Below are positions 10,527 to 21,916 of a stretch of 64,000 bases of DNA, piece by piece; position 1 is the first letter of the stretch; each line of letters begins with the position of its first letter. The position numbers were made by a program, and so were the translations under genes. The notes beneath the pieces are model-generated. The model ran no database searches and was not told the DNA's origin. It saw only the letters and a program-made list of their open reading frames with translations. Source of the DNA: Phellopilus nigrolimitatus. Taxonomy: Eukaryota > Basidiomycota > Agaricomycetes > Hymenochaetales > Hymenochaetaceae. Location: assembly GCA_021029095.1 (NCBI GenBank), contig JAJOHG010000009.1:992001-1056000 (forward strand), read 5' to 3'.

Positions 10527-12137
10527 TCATCCCCTCTGGACGATCTCCCACCCATGGTACTGCCTCCACAAAACGTCCTGCACGAACTGGCTGAACGTGC
10601 TTCCCTCCGTTGCCGCGAGTTGGTGCGCATTACCGGCGACGATGGCATCCAAAAACGGGACCAGGAAGTCCTTGAGCATGAGGCCATCGTAGCCGCTCTT
10701 CAAGCGCGCGAGCGCCGCGGTCTCATCGGCAAAGTCCGCGAGAACAAACGTGCAGGGGAACGTTTCGAAGAAGCGGCGCAGAAGCGCATGGGAAGCGGGG
10801 TCAGCTACATCGGTGGAGATGAACAAGGGCGTATTGAGCACTGCGAGCCGTGGGTTCTGGTACCACGGACGATGGCAGGTGAGTTCTGGGAGTATTACGG
10901 AGGGGAGGGCAGGAAGAGGAGGATGCGGTGTGCGAAGAGATGCTAGATTAACCGGCAGAGTTGGAGGCGATAGCGTGCTCGAGTTCGTCAGCTTAAGCTC
11001 CAGGTCCAGCGCAACATCTTCGTGAATGCCCAGTAACTCCCGCACCAGTTTCCACCATATGAGCCGAACGTTTCTCTCGGCATTCCGCTCGAAGTGGCCG
11101 TCGCCTAGTCTAATATGTGCTGCCACATACTCTCCGCCCATCTTCGTCTTTATTGTCTGTGCCAAGTCAAGGAGAATCTCGTTTGTAAAGACCATACTTT
11201 GACGGACTTCTTTGCGGATGTCCATATTGCGATGACGACGAAGTCGGAGGCGTGATGAGCCGAAGAGCGATCCGACTTGTATAAGACGGTGAGGGAGTTG
11301 TGAAAGAAGAGACATAGAAACGGTATCCTCGAATCGCGAGCCAGGCATATCCAGCGGGTCCGCATCCACGAAGCGGAATTGGTATGGACTATTGTCTTTG
11401 ACTAAGAACGTTTCGTTGGCTGTGATTCCCAAAATTTCGCACAGCCAGGCATCGCTCATGTTCCAGCGTTGTATGAGCGGCTGGTCTGCAGCAAGAGTAG
11501 TGATGTTTGATAGCCAATTCCATGGCACCATTGTATAATCGTAATAATCGGTGCATTCCACGGGCAGCGTCTTCCACGAGCTCGCATCCGCGCAATGCAT
11601 GAGTCCATCTTTTCCAGAAAGAGAGACAAGCTCGTAGAGATGATCGAACGGATAGTATGTGAGTGTGCCCTTTCCCAGCCTGACAGGAGGAACCAGAAGG
11701 GTGCGGTTGAGTAGACGAGCCATAATTAAAGCGTTTTCAAAAGCAATACGTTGATTATGAAACCCGCTATGAGGTAGATACGATAGATATCTTGTGGAAT
11801 AGTTTATTTTCGCGTTGCCTAGATCGCGCTCAAACTCGACGACTTGAAAAGGTTGACGAGGGTTAGAGGAGGTCCTTTCATGTCGAACAGATTGGCTGTC
11901 CCACCTCGTCCTAAACAAGTAGAAGGCAGACCCGAAGCACATCATTATTCCCAAGACTAGAAGTGCGATCAAGAATGCCAAACGCTTTTCATAAGCGGAT
12001 ACGTGACCTGCTCTGCCCTGCAAGCTGCCATATCGAAAATTTGGAGGCCTTTCGCGATTGTGAATTCGATACGCTCCCTTTTCCATCATCACAGACGGCG
12101 AGGATGGCACATGTCGTAGGATTACCGAGTTGCGCAT
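10527..12137 (-). CDS. O-fucosyltransferase-like type II membrane protein (536 aa)
   Basis: This is a single uninterrupted reading frame, unusual among its multi-exon neighbours. Residues 1-50 are cytosolic-like, and about 53-75 (LAFLIALLVLGIMMCFGSAF) form one membrane anchor, giving type II Golgi/ER topology. The lumenal part has the marks of the GDP-fucose O-fucosyltransferase superfamily: LPHSGFHNQR and the following helix ALIMARLLNRTLLVPP, the nucleotide-sugar-binding motif HIRLGDGHF, and a late FISTD motif. Family knowledge suggests transfer of fucose, or a related sugar, from a nucleotide donor to protein or glycan. The acceptor cannot be told from sequence. The start at 12137 is the first ATG upstream of the anchor. 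It is divergent from the BTB gene across 405 bp. Confidence 0.8.
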   Translation of the reverse strand: MRNSVILRHVPSSPSVMMEKGAYRIHNRERPPNFRYGSLQGRAGHVSAYEKRLAFLIALLVLGIMMCFGSAFYLFRTRWDSQSVRHERTSSNPRQPFQVVEFERDLGNAKINYSTRYLSYLPHSGFHNQRIAFENALIMARLLNRTLLVPPVRLGKGTLTYYPFDHLYELVSLSGKDGLMHCADASSWKTLPVECTDYYDYTMVPWNWLSNITTLAADQPLIQRWNMSDAWLCEILGITANETFLVKDNSPYQFRFVDADPLDMPGSRFEDTVSMSLLSQLPHRLIQVGSLFGSSRLRLRRHRNMDIRKEVRQSMVFTNEILLDLAQTIKTKMGGEYVAAHIRLGDGHFERNAERNVRLIWWKLVRELLGIHEDVALDLELKLTNSSTLSPPTLPVNLASLRTPHPPLPALPSVILPELTCHRPWYQNPRLAVLNTPLFISTDVADPASHALLRRFFETFPCTFVLADFADETAALARLKSGYDGLMLKDFLVPFLDAIVAGNAHQLAATEGSTFSQFVQDVLWRQYHGWEIVQRG

Positions 12138-12542
12138 TATTTGGTATCTAAAAGAGCGTGAGAGGGATGGTGGTGGTTCGAGATCAAGAGGTGAAGCTGC
12201 CGGAGAGTGGCACGTCGCGACGCGACGCGTCGATCATCTCGCATGGTGCATCTTGTCCACTTGCATCTACTCCTCGGAGACAACTTGGAAAATATGACGG
12301 AAAGCCGACTGTCAACAAACTTCTGGATAACATAAGCCCCTTTTAAACCTATCCTAGAGTCTAGACTTGAGCATACGAGCCAGCCTCCACTCGTTTTGTT
12401 TGGGACCGAATGAGTTATGGGCTGGAAGCACCGCTTCCGTCTCATTATTTATTCGAGCCGGGCTAGACCATCCATACTGTAGTACGCCGCTTTCTTTTTT
12501 GCTTTCTGCTGCTTTCTTGTCCAAAACTTTTCTCCGTTTGAG
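12138..12542. promoter_or_regulatory. Divergent promoter region, fucosyltransferase-like / BTB
   Basis: These 405 bp lie between two divergent start codons and contain no gene I can support. They must hold both promoters. No specific binding sites are claimed. Confidence 0.5.
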
Positions 12543-13784
12543 ATGCTCATCGAAGTTGCCTACACCAGCCGGAGTGCTTCGCCCACCGTTGGCCCTAGCA
12601 GCGAAGGCGAGCAGTCACCAACGCCGAACGACCCGAATGCACTCGTTGCAGAAACAAGGCAAACGGATTTCTGGTTCGGGGACGGTAATATTATCCTCCT
12701 CGCGGACAACGTAGCTTTCAAAGTGCACCGTGGCAATCTCGAACGCCATTCCGACGTATTTCAGGACTTAATGTCAATACCACAACCTGCCGACGTCGCT
12801 ATGTTCGAGGACTGCCATATTATCGAGCTGCATGACTCGCCTGCAGACCTGTGGTACTTGTTGAAGGCGATATACGACGGACTGTGAGCACATTCTTCGG
12901 TCGTAAGTCTGACACACGACATGGCATTGACGTCGTTTAATTTCTCTAGGTACTTCAAGCAGCTTTCCGCTTCAGACTTCAACAATATTGCAGCTGTGCT
13001 TCGACTCTCCACGAAGTATTTCATCGAGCATCTGCGTGAGCGCTGTGTCAGTCGCCTGATGATCGACTGGCCTTGCACTCTTGCTTCGTGGGACTCTCGT
13101 GAAGTTGAGGCAACAGACCCCTTCGGCAGATACAGCCCTCGAGCACGCTTCGCACATCCCATCCTCATCATCAACTTCGCGCGCGAAATGGGAATTACCA
13201 ACGTTTTGCCGTGTGCATTCTACGATCTCTGCCGCTACGGTCCCTCCAAAATTGTTGCTGGCGTCTTGAAGTCCCGGTCTGACCCCGGGCCCATAAAAAC
13301 GAAGTCAAAACCTAGCGCTGCTGATCAAGAGGTGGCGCCAGTGCAGCTCTCACTTGACGACCTACGGATCGCGTTGCTCGGACGCGAGCGTGCACAACGC
13401 GTCGTCGCGAGCTTCATTGAAGAGGAGCTGAGCAATCGCGAGCCGGCGGAGGACTGCCACAACCGGGACAACGACGGCGGGCGCGCGTGCCGCGAGTCGT
13501 TCTACTTCATCATGCTGAACCTGCTGCGCAGCGTCGGCGGGCTCGCAAACGGGCGCGACTGCGACCCGCTCTTCACACTCGCGCAGGCCGCCGATATGAT
13601 GTCGCGGGCGGACTTCTCCGACGGCACGCAGCTATGCAGCCTCAAGATCTGCTCCGCGTGCAAGATGGACCTTGCACAGGCGGTGAAGGCCGCGAGAGAG
13701 CGCGTCTGGTTGCAGATCCCTACGTGGTTTGGGATGGAGGACTACAGCGGCGCGCCATGCGTCTCAAAGGTGATTACGCCTTGA
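12543..13784 (+). CDS. BTB/POZ domain protein (391 aa)
   Basis: Two exons, 12543..12883 and 12950..13784, are joined by a GTGAGC...CTAG intron in phase 2. Residues about 40-130 form a BTB fold: DFWFGDGNIILLADNVAFKVHRGNLERHSDVF, then a core ending in ELHDSPADLWYLLKAIYDGLYF. The later region (FIEHLRERCVSRL, FAREMGITNVLPCAFYDLCRYGPSKIVAG) and a Cys-containing C-terminal segment (LKICSACKMDL) recur in the large BTB families of Agaricomycetes. BTB domains mediate dimerisation or cullin-3 binding; which applies here is unknown. The start at 12543 is the first ATG in frame. GC content rises sharply after 13380. Confidence 0.85.
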
Positions 13785-14049
13785 CACGTCGGATTGATTA
13801 TATCTGCAGACTCGGACTTGTTTATTGCTTTCCTATGTTGCTCTGTTTGTGTCAAATTGCTTTCAGGCCTCGCTCTCGACGTTTCCATTGTATTTCGCTG
13901 GGACTTTGAGGGACTCTGTCTGCGGTTATATGTTCCACATGGTTTTACTATACATCAATTAATTGTACTCTTCATTTTGTACGAGATCTAGCATTCATTT
14001 CGTTTGATATACAGAAAAAGAGTGAGGAAGTGCTGAGAGTCCAATCTCG

Positions 14050-14875
14050 CTATATGACAGGGACAGTATGGCTAGGTGTCTCTTGAACGACCGTCGTACT
14101 GTAGTACAGCCGTCTTGCGACGTCACCGACAACCCAATCCAGGCCCTCGACGAGGTTTTTGCCAGTCATTGCACTACATGACAATATCCGCCAATTATGC
14201 GAACGGATCGATTGCAGATCGAGGGCGTCGCGGATCTCCGCCTCGGACATCGAGCCCTGTATGTCCTGCTTGTTTGCGAATATAAGAAGTGATGCACCTG
14301 CTAAACGCTATAAATAGAATATCAGACTGGATATTTGTTATTGTTGGGTGGAGAGGGGGGCTCTTACATCCTCCGTGAGCAATTTGTGGAGTTCGTCTTT
14401 GCAGTCACTCATGCGATGTCTGTCTCCGGAGTCAACGACCCAGACGATAGCGTCGGTCTGCTCAAAGTAGTTTCTCCAATAAGGACGTAACGTTCTCTGT
14501 CCGCCGACATCCCCTGTATGACCACGAATGAATACTCGCACTTCGATTTTATTAATGAATATTACGCCTAACATATATTCAGCGTATAACTGAGATTATA
14601 AGGTCAGAACAAGTTCAATTTAAATCACAGCCAGAAAGCTGCTTACCGGCCGTGGATGAAAGTCTTGATATTAAATCCCAATGTGGGGCTAACAGACATG
14701 ACATCTTCGTCGTTCAGTTTCTTGAGAATTGTCGTCTTGCCCGCATTGTCTAGCCCGCTTCAGTTTTCAATAAGAATTTTCCCTGGTCGAGTAAAGGCAA
14801 AAAATATTACAGGAACAGTATGCGCATTTCTTTCTCCTTCATCCGGTTCTTACGAATAATTGTAAGGAGACCCAT
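14050..14875 (-). CDS. ARL2: ARL2-type small GTPase (198 aa)
   Basis: Exons on the minus strand are 14875..14811, 14757..14647, 14589..14573, 14513..14368 and 14307..14050. The protein starts MGLLTIIRK and has the P-loop GLDNAGKTT (23-31), [10 protein letters not shown] switch I region, WDVGGQ (65-70, catalytic Gln70), NKQD and SCSAMTG. This order and wording match ARL2 / S. pombe Alp41 / yeast Cin4, which works with tubulin cofactor D in tubulin folding and microtubule maintenance. The third exon is only 17 nt, yet it is needed to give NIW before DVGGQ. The C-terminal extension after WVVGDVARR is longer than usual. The gene is divergent from the acyl-CoA dehydrogenase gene with 212 bp between starts. 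Confidence 0.93.
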
Positions 14876-15087
14876 GGTTGTGAGTAGTCAAGTTAGTTCC
14901 ATGACATAAGCAAGAAATGTCCTGCAATGGACACGTGATGGCCATACGCATGTGAAACCGACCCCGGACCTTCCCCGGAATCCCCGCATACGCGCTAAGT
15001 AGACTAAACACGGAGCTCGACGTTGAAATTTGCACCTTGTCATTTTACTACAACCATCTCCTACTTACTTTTCATCTTGGTTTCGTG

Positions 15088-16825
15088 ATGTTCCGTTCTG
15101 CCATCCGAGCTGCGCGTCCTCTGAAGCATACGGCGCGCGCATGGAGGACACCAACCAAGTGAGTGACCAGCCGAAACGACATAGTTAATTCATTCTCTGA
15201 CATATTTATAACGCAGTCATCAAGCAGCACGCGCATTCTCAAGTACACGCGTTGCTAGAGTGGAAACTCCGTTGAACTCGCTCGACACGTTCACCGACGA
15301 GGAGGTCATGCTCCAGGAAGCTGGTAAGGATTCATCTCATAGACCCAGTCCAATGACCCAGAATAAACCATGTAGTGAGGCGGTTCGCCACAGAAGTGGT
15401 GGGCCCGAGAGTGCGCGAGATGGATGAGAACGAAATGATGGAACCGGAAATCATCAAGGGTCTCTTCGAGCAGGGCGTACGTCGAAATCCGCTCTCCATC
15501 GGAGTTCTCATACAAATGTTGATTTCCTTCTATTAGCTCATGGGAATCGAGATACCCGCGGACTATGGAGGAGCGGAGTCCTCCTTTACGTCTGCGATCA
15601 TTGCCATAGAGGAACTCGCGAAAATCGACCCCTCCGTGTCTGTGCTGTGTGATGTGCACAACACGCTCGTGAATACGATATTCCGCACGCACGGGACGAA
15701 GGAACAGAGGGACAAATTCTTGCCCATGCTCGCAGAAGGAAGTGTATGCAGTTCTCGTACTGTCAAGTTTTCGCTTATTTTAACTGATTATGTAACTAGG
15801 TTGGGTCGTTCTGCCTTTCTGAACCTGCGTCTGGGTCTGATGCGTTCGCGCTGCAAACCCGCGCAACAAAGGAAGGAGACCATTATATAATTAATGGTTC
15901 AAAAATGTGGATCACGAACTCTTACGAAGCAGAGGTGTTCCTAATATTCGCCAATGTGCGTGCCTTTCCCTAGGCACAGCCGTTTCTACGCTCACATGTT
16001 TTACCTCGATTCAAAATGCGCAGGTAGATCCGAGCAAGGGATACAAGGGCATCACTTGTTTTGCGGCAACGAAAGACATGGGCATACAAATTGCGAAAAA
16101 AGAGCAGAAACTTGGCATTCGTGCATCGTCGACATGCACACTTAATTTCGACGATCTGAAAGTCCCAGCTGAGAATGTAATTGGTGGTGTCGGACAAGGA
16201 TATAAAGTGGGCGGTTTTTTTTTTTCGAAAAAGGGGATCTTATAACTAATTGTTGCGCAGATTGCCATCGAATGTCTAAACGAAGGTCGACATTACTCTC
16301 GCAATCTGGTTTCGCTCATTTTATTAATTGAAATCGCTCTCTCTTTAGGTCGCATAGGCATCGCCGCGCAAATGATCGGCCTCGCGCAGGGCGCCTTCGA
16401 CAAGGCGGTACCATACACCTATCAGCGTGTGCAGTTTGGACAGCCAGTCGGCACATTCCAGGGCATGGCGTTCCAGATCGCACAGGCTGCGACGGACATC
16501 GCCGGCGCGCGCCTGCTCACGTACAACGCCGCGCGGCGGAAGGAGGAGGGCAAGAGCTTCGCGAGGGAGGCCGCGATGGCGAAGCTTGCCGCGAGCCAGG
16601 TCGCGCAGAGCGTGAGCGGCCAGGCGATCGAATGGACGGGCGGCGTCGGGTTCACGAGGGAGACCGGCATCGAGAAGTATTGGAGAGATTCGAAAATTGT
16701 AAGTGCAGAATTTTCTAGCGTATGAAATTATCTCACCGTAACTATTTCAGGGTGCTATCTACGAAGGGACTTCCAACATTCAGCTACAGACTATTGCAAA
16801 GTTCATCCAGAAGGAATACTCATGA
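15088..16825 (+). CDS. ACADSB: Mitochondrial short/branched-chain acyl-CoA dehydrogenase (424 aa)
   Basis: Nine exons: 15088..15158, 15217..15323, 15376..15476, 15537..15743, 15800..15955, 16024..16206, 16261..16285, 16349..16698 and 16751..16825. The first 35 residues are Arg/Ala/Ser-rich without acids, typical of a mitochondrial presequence. The body follows ACADSB closely: [30 protein letters not shown] (FAD/substrate region), [21 protein letters not shown] and the C-terminal IYEGTSNIQ with the catalytic Glu near 405. The family oxidises 2-methyl-branched and short acyl-CoAs, for example in isoleucine breakdown, passing electrons to ETF. The seventh exon is 25 nt. The intron after it has an unusual GTCGAC donor and is stop-free with length divisible by three. 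Confidence 0.93.
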
Positions 16826-16953
16826 TTGTAACACTAGCAAGATTTATAGAATCTAATTTTTTTCTCATGATGCCAACTTGTGAATAGAGCTTCCATTGTC
16901 CAAGGACTTTAGTAAACATAAATCAATGATATATACGATGAGTTCAAAGTAAT

Positions 16954-18340
16954 TCATGTTCGTGCGTTATGGTTATACAAGACCATGAGCAGACCCTCGT
17001 ATACAGCCCATCCAATTGCAGAGCTAAACACCTTGCGCGATACGCGGAGTGAGGCACCATCAAAGAAGCCAGAGATTCCGCGTTGCTGAAGAAGAAAAAG
17101 TGTGTTAGAAGATAGGCAAATTTGAAATTCAGAAGAGGAAGACGGACCTCCCAGATAGTGTGTACTGTCCGTCGAAGGCCATGATATCGGTCTTCTTGCC
17201 GGACCTGCACCTTAGTCTGCAACATAAAAACCATTAGTTTCAGATATGACTACTTATTCCGAGCCCTTTCCGCACATACTTTGATAACGTCGAAAGGATG
17301 CGTTGCAAGCGTTGCTATCGCGCCTGCACTAGCGGCAGATAGTGTGTGCACTCCTGTCGACGACAGGACAGATGACGAGCTTGTGAAGTTCGCTATACAA
17401 CTCATTATATATTTTGTTTGCCAAAAGAGAACAAGTAAAAACGCACATGTCTGGCGCTTGATGCTCTCGTAGACGGCAACAAAAATGCCAGCGTAAGGCG
17501 CGTCACGCATCGCTGACGGAACGAACCCCTTGAACAACTCGCTTGGTCCTGCACGAACAATAGAAGCAAAAGCGCGAGGAAAGGAATTGTATTGGGTGTT
17601 GTATATATTACTCTAAAAGCGAAGTTAAGTTTCCATAACTTTCGTCAATGCAAATCGAAACATACCTCGAATCGAGCTTTTAGCACAGAAAAAGGATTGA
17701 GCATGAAACCGACCGCGACGCGCGTTACAGCGCCAGCGAGCAGGTTTCCTTGGCTCGAAAGTTTGGGGAGTACCGAGCCGGACTTTGACGACCCGTCCGA
17801 GATTGCAGACGGAAGAATGAAATATGACGTATTAGCCATGGCCGCCCGGACTTGCGACAGGGACGTCATGTAAAGCGCCACACCCGGTACATTTCTGAAA
17901 GAAAGTTAAGCATCGCACAGCCTATAAGAGCGAATCAAAGGGACTCACCTAAATAATGAAGGCACAGTCCCCCTCCATAGGCCCGCTACGCCGTCCGCCG
18001 TGATGACGTTTCGCGCAACTCCGAGCACGCTGGCCCTCTGTCTTGAAAACAAGTCGTTGAGCGAAATTCAAGTTTCAAATACAACAGGAAGCGCACCGGA
18101 TGTCTACATGCCCATCTCGTTGTTGGAGGCGCGTTTTCAACAGATCGACTGAGGAAAAACAAAATTATGTGCTGTGGACATCGTTGTATGAGAAGAATAC
18201 CGACATGGCTGCAAGAAAACCGTCGAAGCCAGTCCCGAGAGCCCACCTACATTCTCATCAGTAAACACAGCTTCCAAACATATATTAATAAGTGAGAATA
18301 TGTACGCACCCGACAACAGATGTTGCCCGACATTGCTCAT
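16954..18340 (-). CDS. HEM25: Mitochondrial glycine carrier, SLC25A38/Hem25 type (303 aa)
   Basis: Nine minus-strand exons: 18340..18310, 18246..18205, 18148..18108, 18037..17949, 17894..17666, 17612..17447, 17392..17280, 17216..17148 and 17085..16954. The three mitochondrial-carrier repeats are clear, with signatures QPFDLLKTRLQ, NPFSVLKARFE (Asp replaced by Ser, as usual in repeat 2 of this subfamily) and HPFDVIKTKVQ. GPSELFKGFVPSAMRDAPYAGIFV and the C-terminal GISGFFDGASLRVSRK are diagnostic of SLC25A38/Hem25, which imports glycine into mitochondria for 5-aminolevulinate and heme synthesis. The second intron has a GTCGGT donor and the eighth GTCCGT. An upstream 5' leader intron is possible because GTGAGT precedes the ATG. 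It is convergent with the acyl-CoA dehydrogenase and divergent from SPT4. Confidence 0.92.
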
Positions 18341-18437
18341 ATGTGGTAGTGTGTAAGTAAGAGGGTTACTCACAGGCTAAACTTGACAAGTCCCGTTTCG
18401 GCGTGCAACCGCGTCTGTCTCACCGACCACAACCATC
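18341..18437. promoter_or_regulatory. 97-bp divergent promoter, HEM25 / SPT4
   Basis: Only 97 bp separate the two start codons, so promoters and both 5' leaders must overlap or extend into the neighbouring transcripts. No individual site is claimed. Confidence 0.6.
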
Positions 18438-18862
18438 ATGGCCGACGCACAACCAACAGCTGCAATCCCTTCCAACGCCCGCGCACGGCAGCTGCGCGCC
18501 TGTCTGCTCTGCTCCATCATCCAGTCCCCCGCCGACTTCCGGCGCAACGGCTGCCCGAACTGCGAGGAGATCATGCAGATGAAGCAGTCGCAGGACCGCG
18601 TCCTGTCCTGCACGACGACACACTTCGACGGCGTCATCGCCGCCATTGCTCCAGAGACGAGCTGGGTGGCACGATGGCAGCGTACATGTGCGTCTAGCGA
18701 TGGCTTTCTTGTTGCATCTTAAAACTAACAATTATCTTAGCAAAATACGTACGAGGGATGTATGCCGTCCGTGTCAAGGGCCGAGTACCCGACGACGTCG
18801 AGCAGGAGCTCAACGAGCGCCAAATACGATACCGCCCGAGAGACCAGACAGACCAGGACTGA
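18438..18862 (+). CDS. SPT4: Transcription elongation factor Spt4 (123 aa)
   Basis: Two exons, 18438..18687 and 18741..18862, phase 1. A four-cysteine zinc site is formed by CLLC (22-25) and CPNC (39-42). It is followed by the family motifs FDGVIAAIAPETSWVARWQR and, across the intron, KYVRGMYAVRVKGRVPDDV. Length and motif order match Spt4, which pairs with the NGN domain of Spt5 (DSIF) and promotes RNA polymerase II processivity. The short C-terminal tail is rich in Arg, Asp and Gln. The start is the first ATG, only 97 bp from the HEM25 start. Confidence 0.95.
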
Positions 18863-19090
18863 TGTTCGGAACTTTCTCGTTTTGTTATTTACGTGTCTCC
18901 AACTCGTATGCATATCTCGCCTCTATTCTCGGACAAGCATGTCGGTCATTCAGCCCAATTTAAATGCTTCTACATAACTAGCTATGCTACAAATCACGAT
19001 GCGCGACGTTGCGAGGGTCTGTCGGGTGAAAACGATGTAGGGATACAGCTTGTGCGTCTATGTTATAAATGATGCGCAGTGTACAAAATG

Positions 19091-21742
19091 TTACAATAAT
19101 TCATGCAGGACTCGGTCGTATTGGTGAGGGAGGTGCGAACTAAGTGGAGCGAGTAACTAAGCATTATTAAAGGTCAATTTCAAAGCAGGAATACTTACCT
19201 TAGCATGTCTCGCTGCGAAAATCATCTGCCCGAACATCTTCTCGACGTCGAGCACCTCAAAGAGGCGCACTTTATCATCTTGCGCGCTCTTTAATGGCCC
19301 ATCTAACCCGGAAGTGTCAGGCGAAAGACGATGGGATGGGTGCAGGTCACCATCCCGAATCGCCCATAAAACGTAACCTGGTGGGAAGAGATCTGCCATG
19401 ACCATGTTTGCCTCCAGCGTCTTGCGTACAGACAAGAACTGTAGCCATTTGACTCATCAACATCATTCCCTTCCTTGAAGAAGTGAACTCGACGCACCCA
19501 GTCCGGATCCTCGGCACTCCCATAGCCTGCACGCCATTTCATGGCGCGCTTCGTTACCGCCGTATAACCCTCCTCCCTACCGCCTTTCCCGGAACCACTT
19601 TCGACCGTGCTATCGGTGCTGGCTCGATTAGCTTCGCACAGCCAAGCGGCGGCTCGGTTCATGTCCCGCACGGTGCCGAGCGACAGTCGCGAGACGACAT
19701 CGTGTGAGTAGACGAAGGAGGTTATAAGTGGGTTGGAAAGGGCGGAAAGAGCGGGTGACACAATACATCTGAAATATAACATTAGAAATTTTCATTTTGA
19801 CGAGTTCCCTGGAAATATTGAATACGCACGGAGGTGCAAAGCAGTAAGCAGATACTCTGCGGCCTGCAGGGAGGCCACTTGAGGCTACTGTCAGACAAGT
19901 GGCAGGGTTCGCCCATGTCTGTTTAATCGATGAGATATGGTGCTTTCAATTGCAAACAATTACTGACCAATGCGAGAAGAGCAGCTACACCTGCACCAAG
20001 GCTGTGTCCTGCTAGTACCAGCTCTGCAATAAGAAAAGAAATTCGAGTGAATATCAATCTTCGTTTTTAGCGCATAAGTGAGACGAACCGTAGCCTTTAT
20101 TTTTGTACAGGGCATCCCTTACAGCTCGATGTACAGGCTTACCCTTCGCACCCATAAGGCGGGTCATGCGGAGTATTCCACTATGCACATTGTACGTCTC
20201 GTGCTGCTCATCCCCTTTGGTTTCAGATGAGCCCGCGCGCTTGCGCTTTGGCGATGGCGGGCACTTCGAAGGAAAGGGTAGCGAGCCGGGCATCACGGCA
20301 GCTGATTCCTCGTCTTCTTCCACATCCTCCCCTGGCTGCCCGTCACCAGATTGCGTAGGTGTGAACGGCGCGGGATCACATGTAAGATCAACGGCAAGCT
20401 CATTGAGCGACATCGTTCCACGAAAAACGAGTACAACCTGGCGGCGCCCGTGGTCTGTCAACACCCAATAGCGCGGCATACTCCTTTCAGCGCCGATGAC
20501 CACAGTCGGCGCCTCGTCTTCCATTTCCTTCCCTTTCCCTGAAGGCCGCCGCCGCCTGCCGTCCTGCACAGTGGCAGGGGTGAACGCGTAGCCCTCAAAG
20601 ATATCGCGGTCGTGTCGCCCGAGTAGCACATTCCACCAGGAGTACGCCTTCGTTTCTGCCGGTGCGGGGGTCGGCGCAGGATGGAGGAAGGAAGAAGATG
20701 CTTCACGCTCGGATGCGTCTACGGCGTCAGCTAGGGCCTGCTCTTCGGCTGTCTGCGCATTGTCATGCAAGGGATTTGGAACAGCAGGAGGGGGAGATGG
20801 GGCTGGAGGCGTCAGAGAGACGCCAAAGAAAATGAGCCCGGCCCCACCGTAACCAGCTAAGACCATCTTTGAGAATCGCCGAAGGTTCGATCTTGAGTTG
20901 CGAATGGGACATCCGCGACCGGATCCGCGGCTGAATGCGTGGTTGAGTAACCGGAACCGGCAAAAGAGTCTTTCTTGCCTGGGACTGTTTCCACCTCCGT
21001 GATTTCAGCGGTTATAATTTGTCCGTCGTCTCGCGGTAACATTGCATCGCTCGTTATCCTGATCCTAGACTCCCTACGTGTTCGAAAATCTGGGTCCCCT
21101 ATATCATTGACGTTGATTTCCCTCAGGACCTTGAACCAACTCTTTTCTTTCCATTCGTGCGTCACGCCCTGCAGAGCTCCCCAGGCAATAAGAGCTTTAC
21201 CGACCTCAGTCACACTGTAGCGCTCTTGCGGAAGCTGATCATGAAGAGCGGGCTCGTTCCATTCACGCTTTACCAGTGCAACGAATGAAGCGAGCGAGAA
21301 GGATGCCTCGTCGCTGCCGGGGAAGAAAGTGCTGAGGACATCGATTGAGGACTCTGCAGCCACTAGAGATGTCGACGTAAGCGATTCGCCAATAAGTATC
21401 GGTGCAAGGGCGACGTGTTCAGCAAGTGTGAATGCAACAGATACTGTTATTAAAAAGGCAATGAGTATGGGTTATATGGTGAGGAAAGGGGTACTCACCG
21501 GCGCCTCCGAGTACGGGCCCAACACCGAAAGGATAGCCTGCTACCCCAACGACAGTAGAAGATACCCCACGCGCGATACCGAACTGACGAGAGTATAAGC
21601 TCAGCTCTTTCAACGCCAACAGAAGTAATTCACAACTCACACCAAGTCTCGTTCCCGTCTTCGCTGCTGAGAAGCCGACTGACGTTACGGTGGAAGCGAC
21701 ACTTAGCCCAAGCCTTGAGTAGCTCTCCCATTTGGACATCAT
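19091..21742 (-). CDS. Class 3 lipase, diacylglycerol-lipase-like (about 738 aa)
   Basis: Minus-strand exons: 21742..21641, 21583..21499, 21443..about 20914, 20866..20089, 20023..19968, 19918..19830, 19768..19498, 19438..19199 and 19156..19091. The catalytic part has VLVFRGTMSLNELAVDL (oxyanion region), LVLAGHSLGAG with the nucleophile Ser, FVYSHDVVSRLS (Asp) and a late YVLWAIRDGDLHP (His). This is the arrangement of fungal alpha/beta-hydrolase class 3 lipases of the DAG-lipase type. The N-terminal third has small/hydrophobic stretches and low-complexity linkers. The junction near 20910-20867 is unresolved: the frame changes, and NLRRFSKMVLAGYGG would be continuous in a third frame. Either a short intron ending AAAG|ATG or a one-base lesion is present. 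Final residues YDRVLHELL fit the family end. Confidence 0.8.
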
Positions 21743-21916
21743 TAGTATCAATCGACGTGAGATTTCATCAAATGTCTGAGCAGTTATTTGACTGAAAGTA
21801 CGTGAAGGTGCGCAAAGGACTGCGGTGACTGGAATAACACGAGCCAGTTGAGATCATCGGGAAGCGTGGCTTTCACGTGATTCTAACCGCAGTTCTAGTG
21901 CTGTGATGTGACCTTA

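Noticed and set aside
10491..10946. 151-aa plus-strand frame
   Set aside because: It lies antisense within the fucosyltransferase-like gene and has no motifs of its own; it is a shadow of the minus-strand coding sequence.
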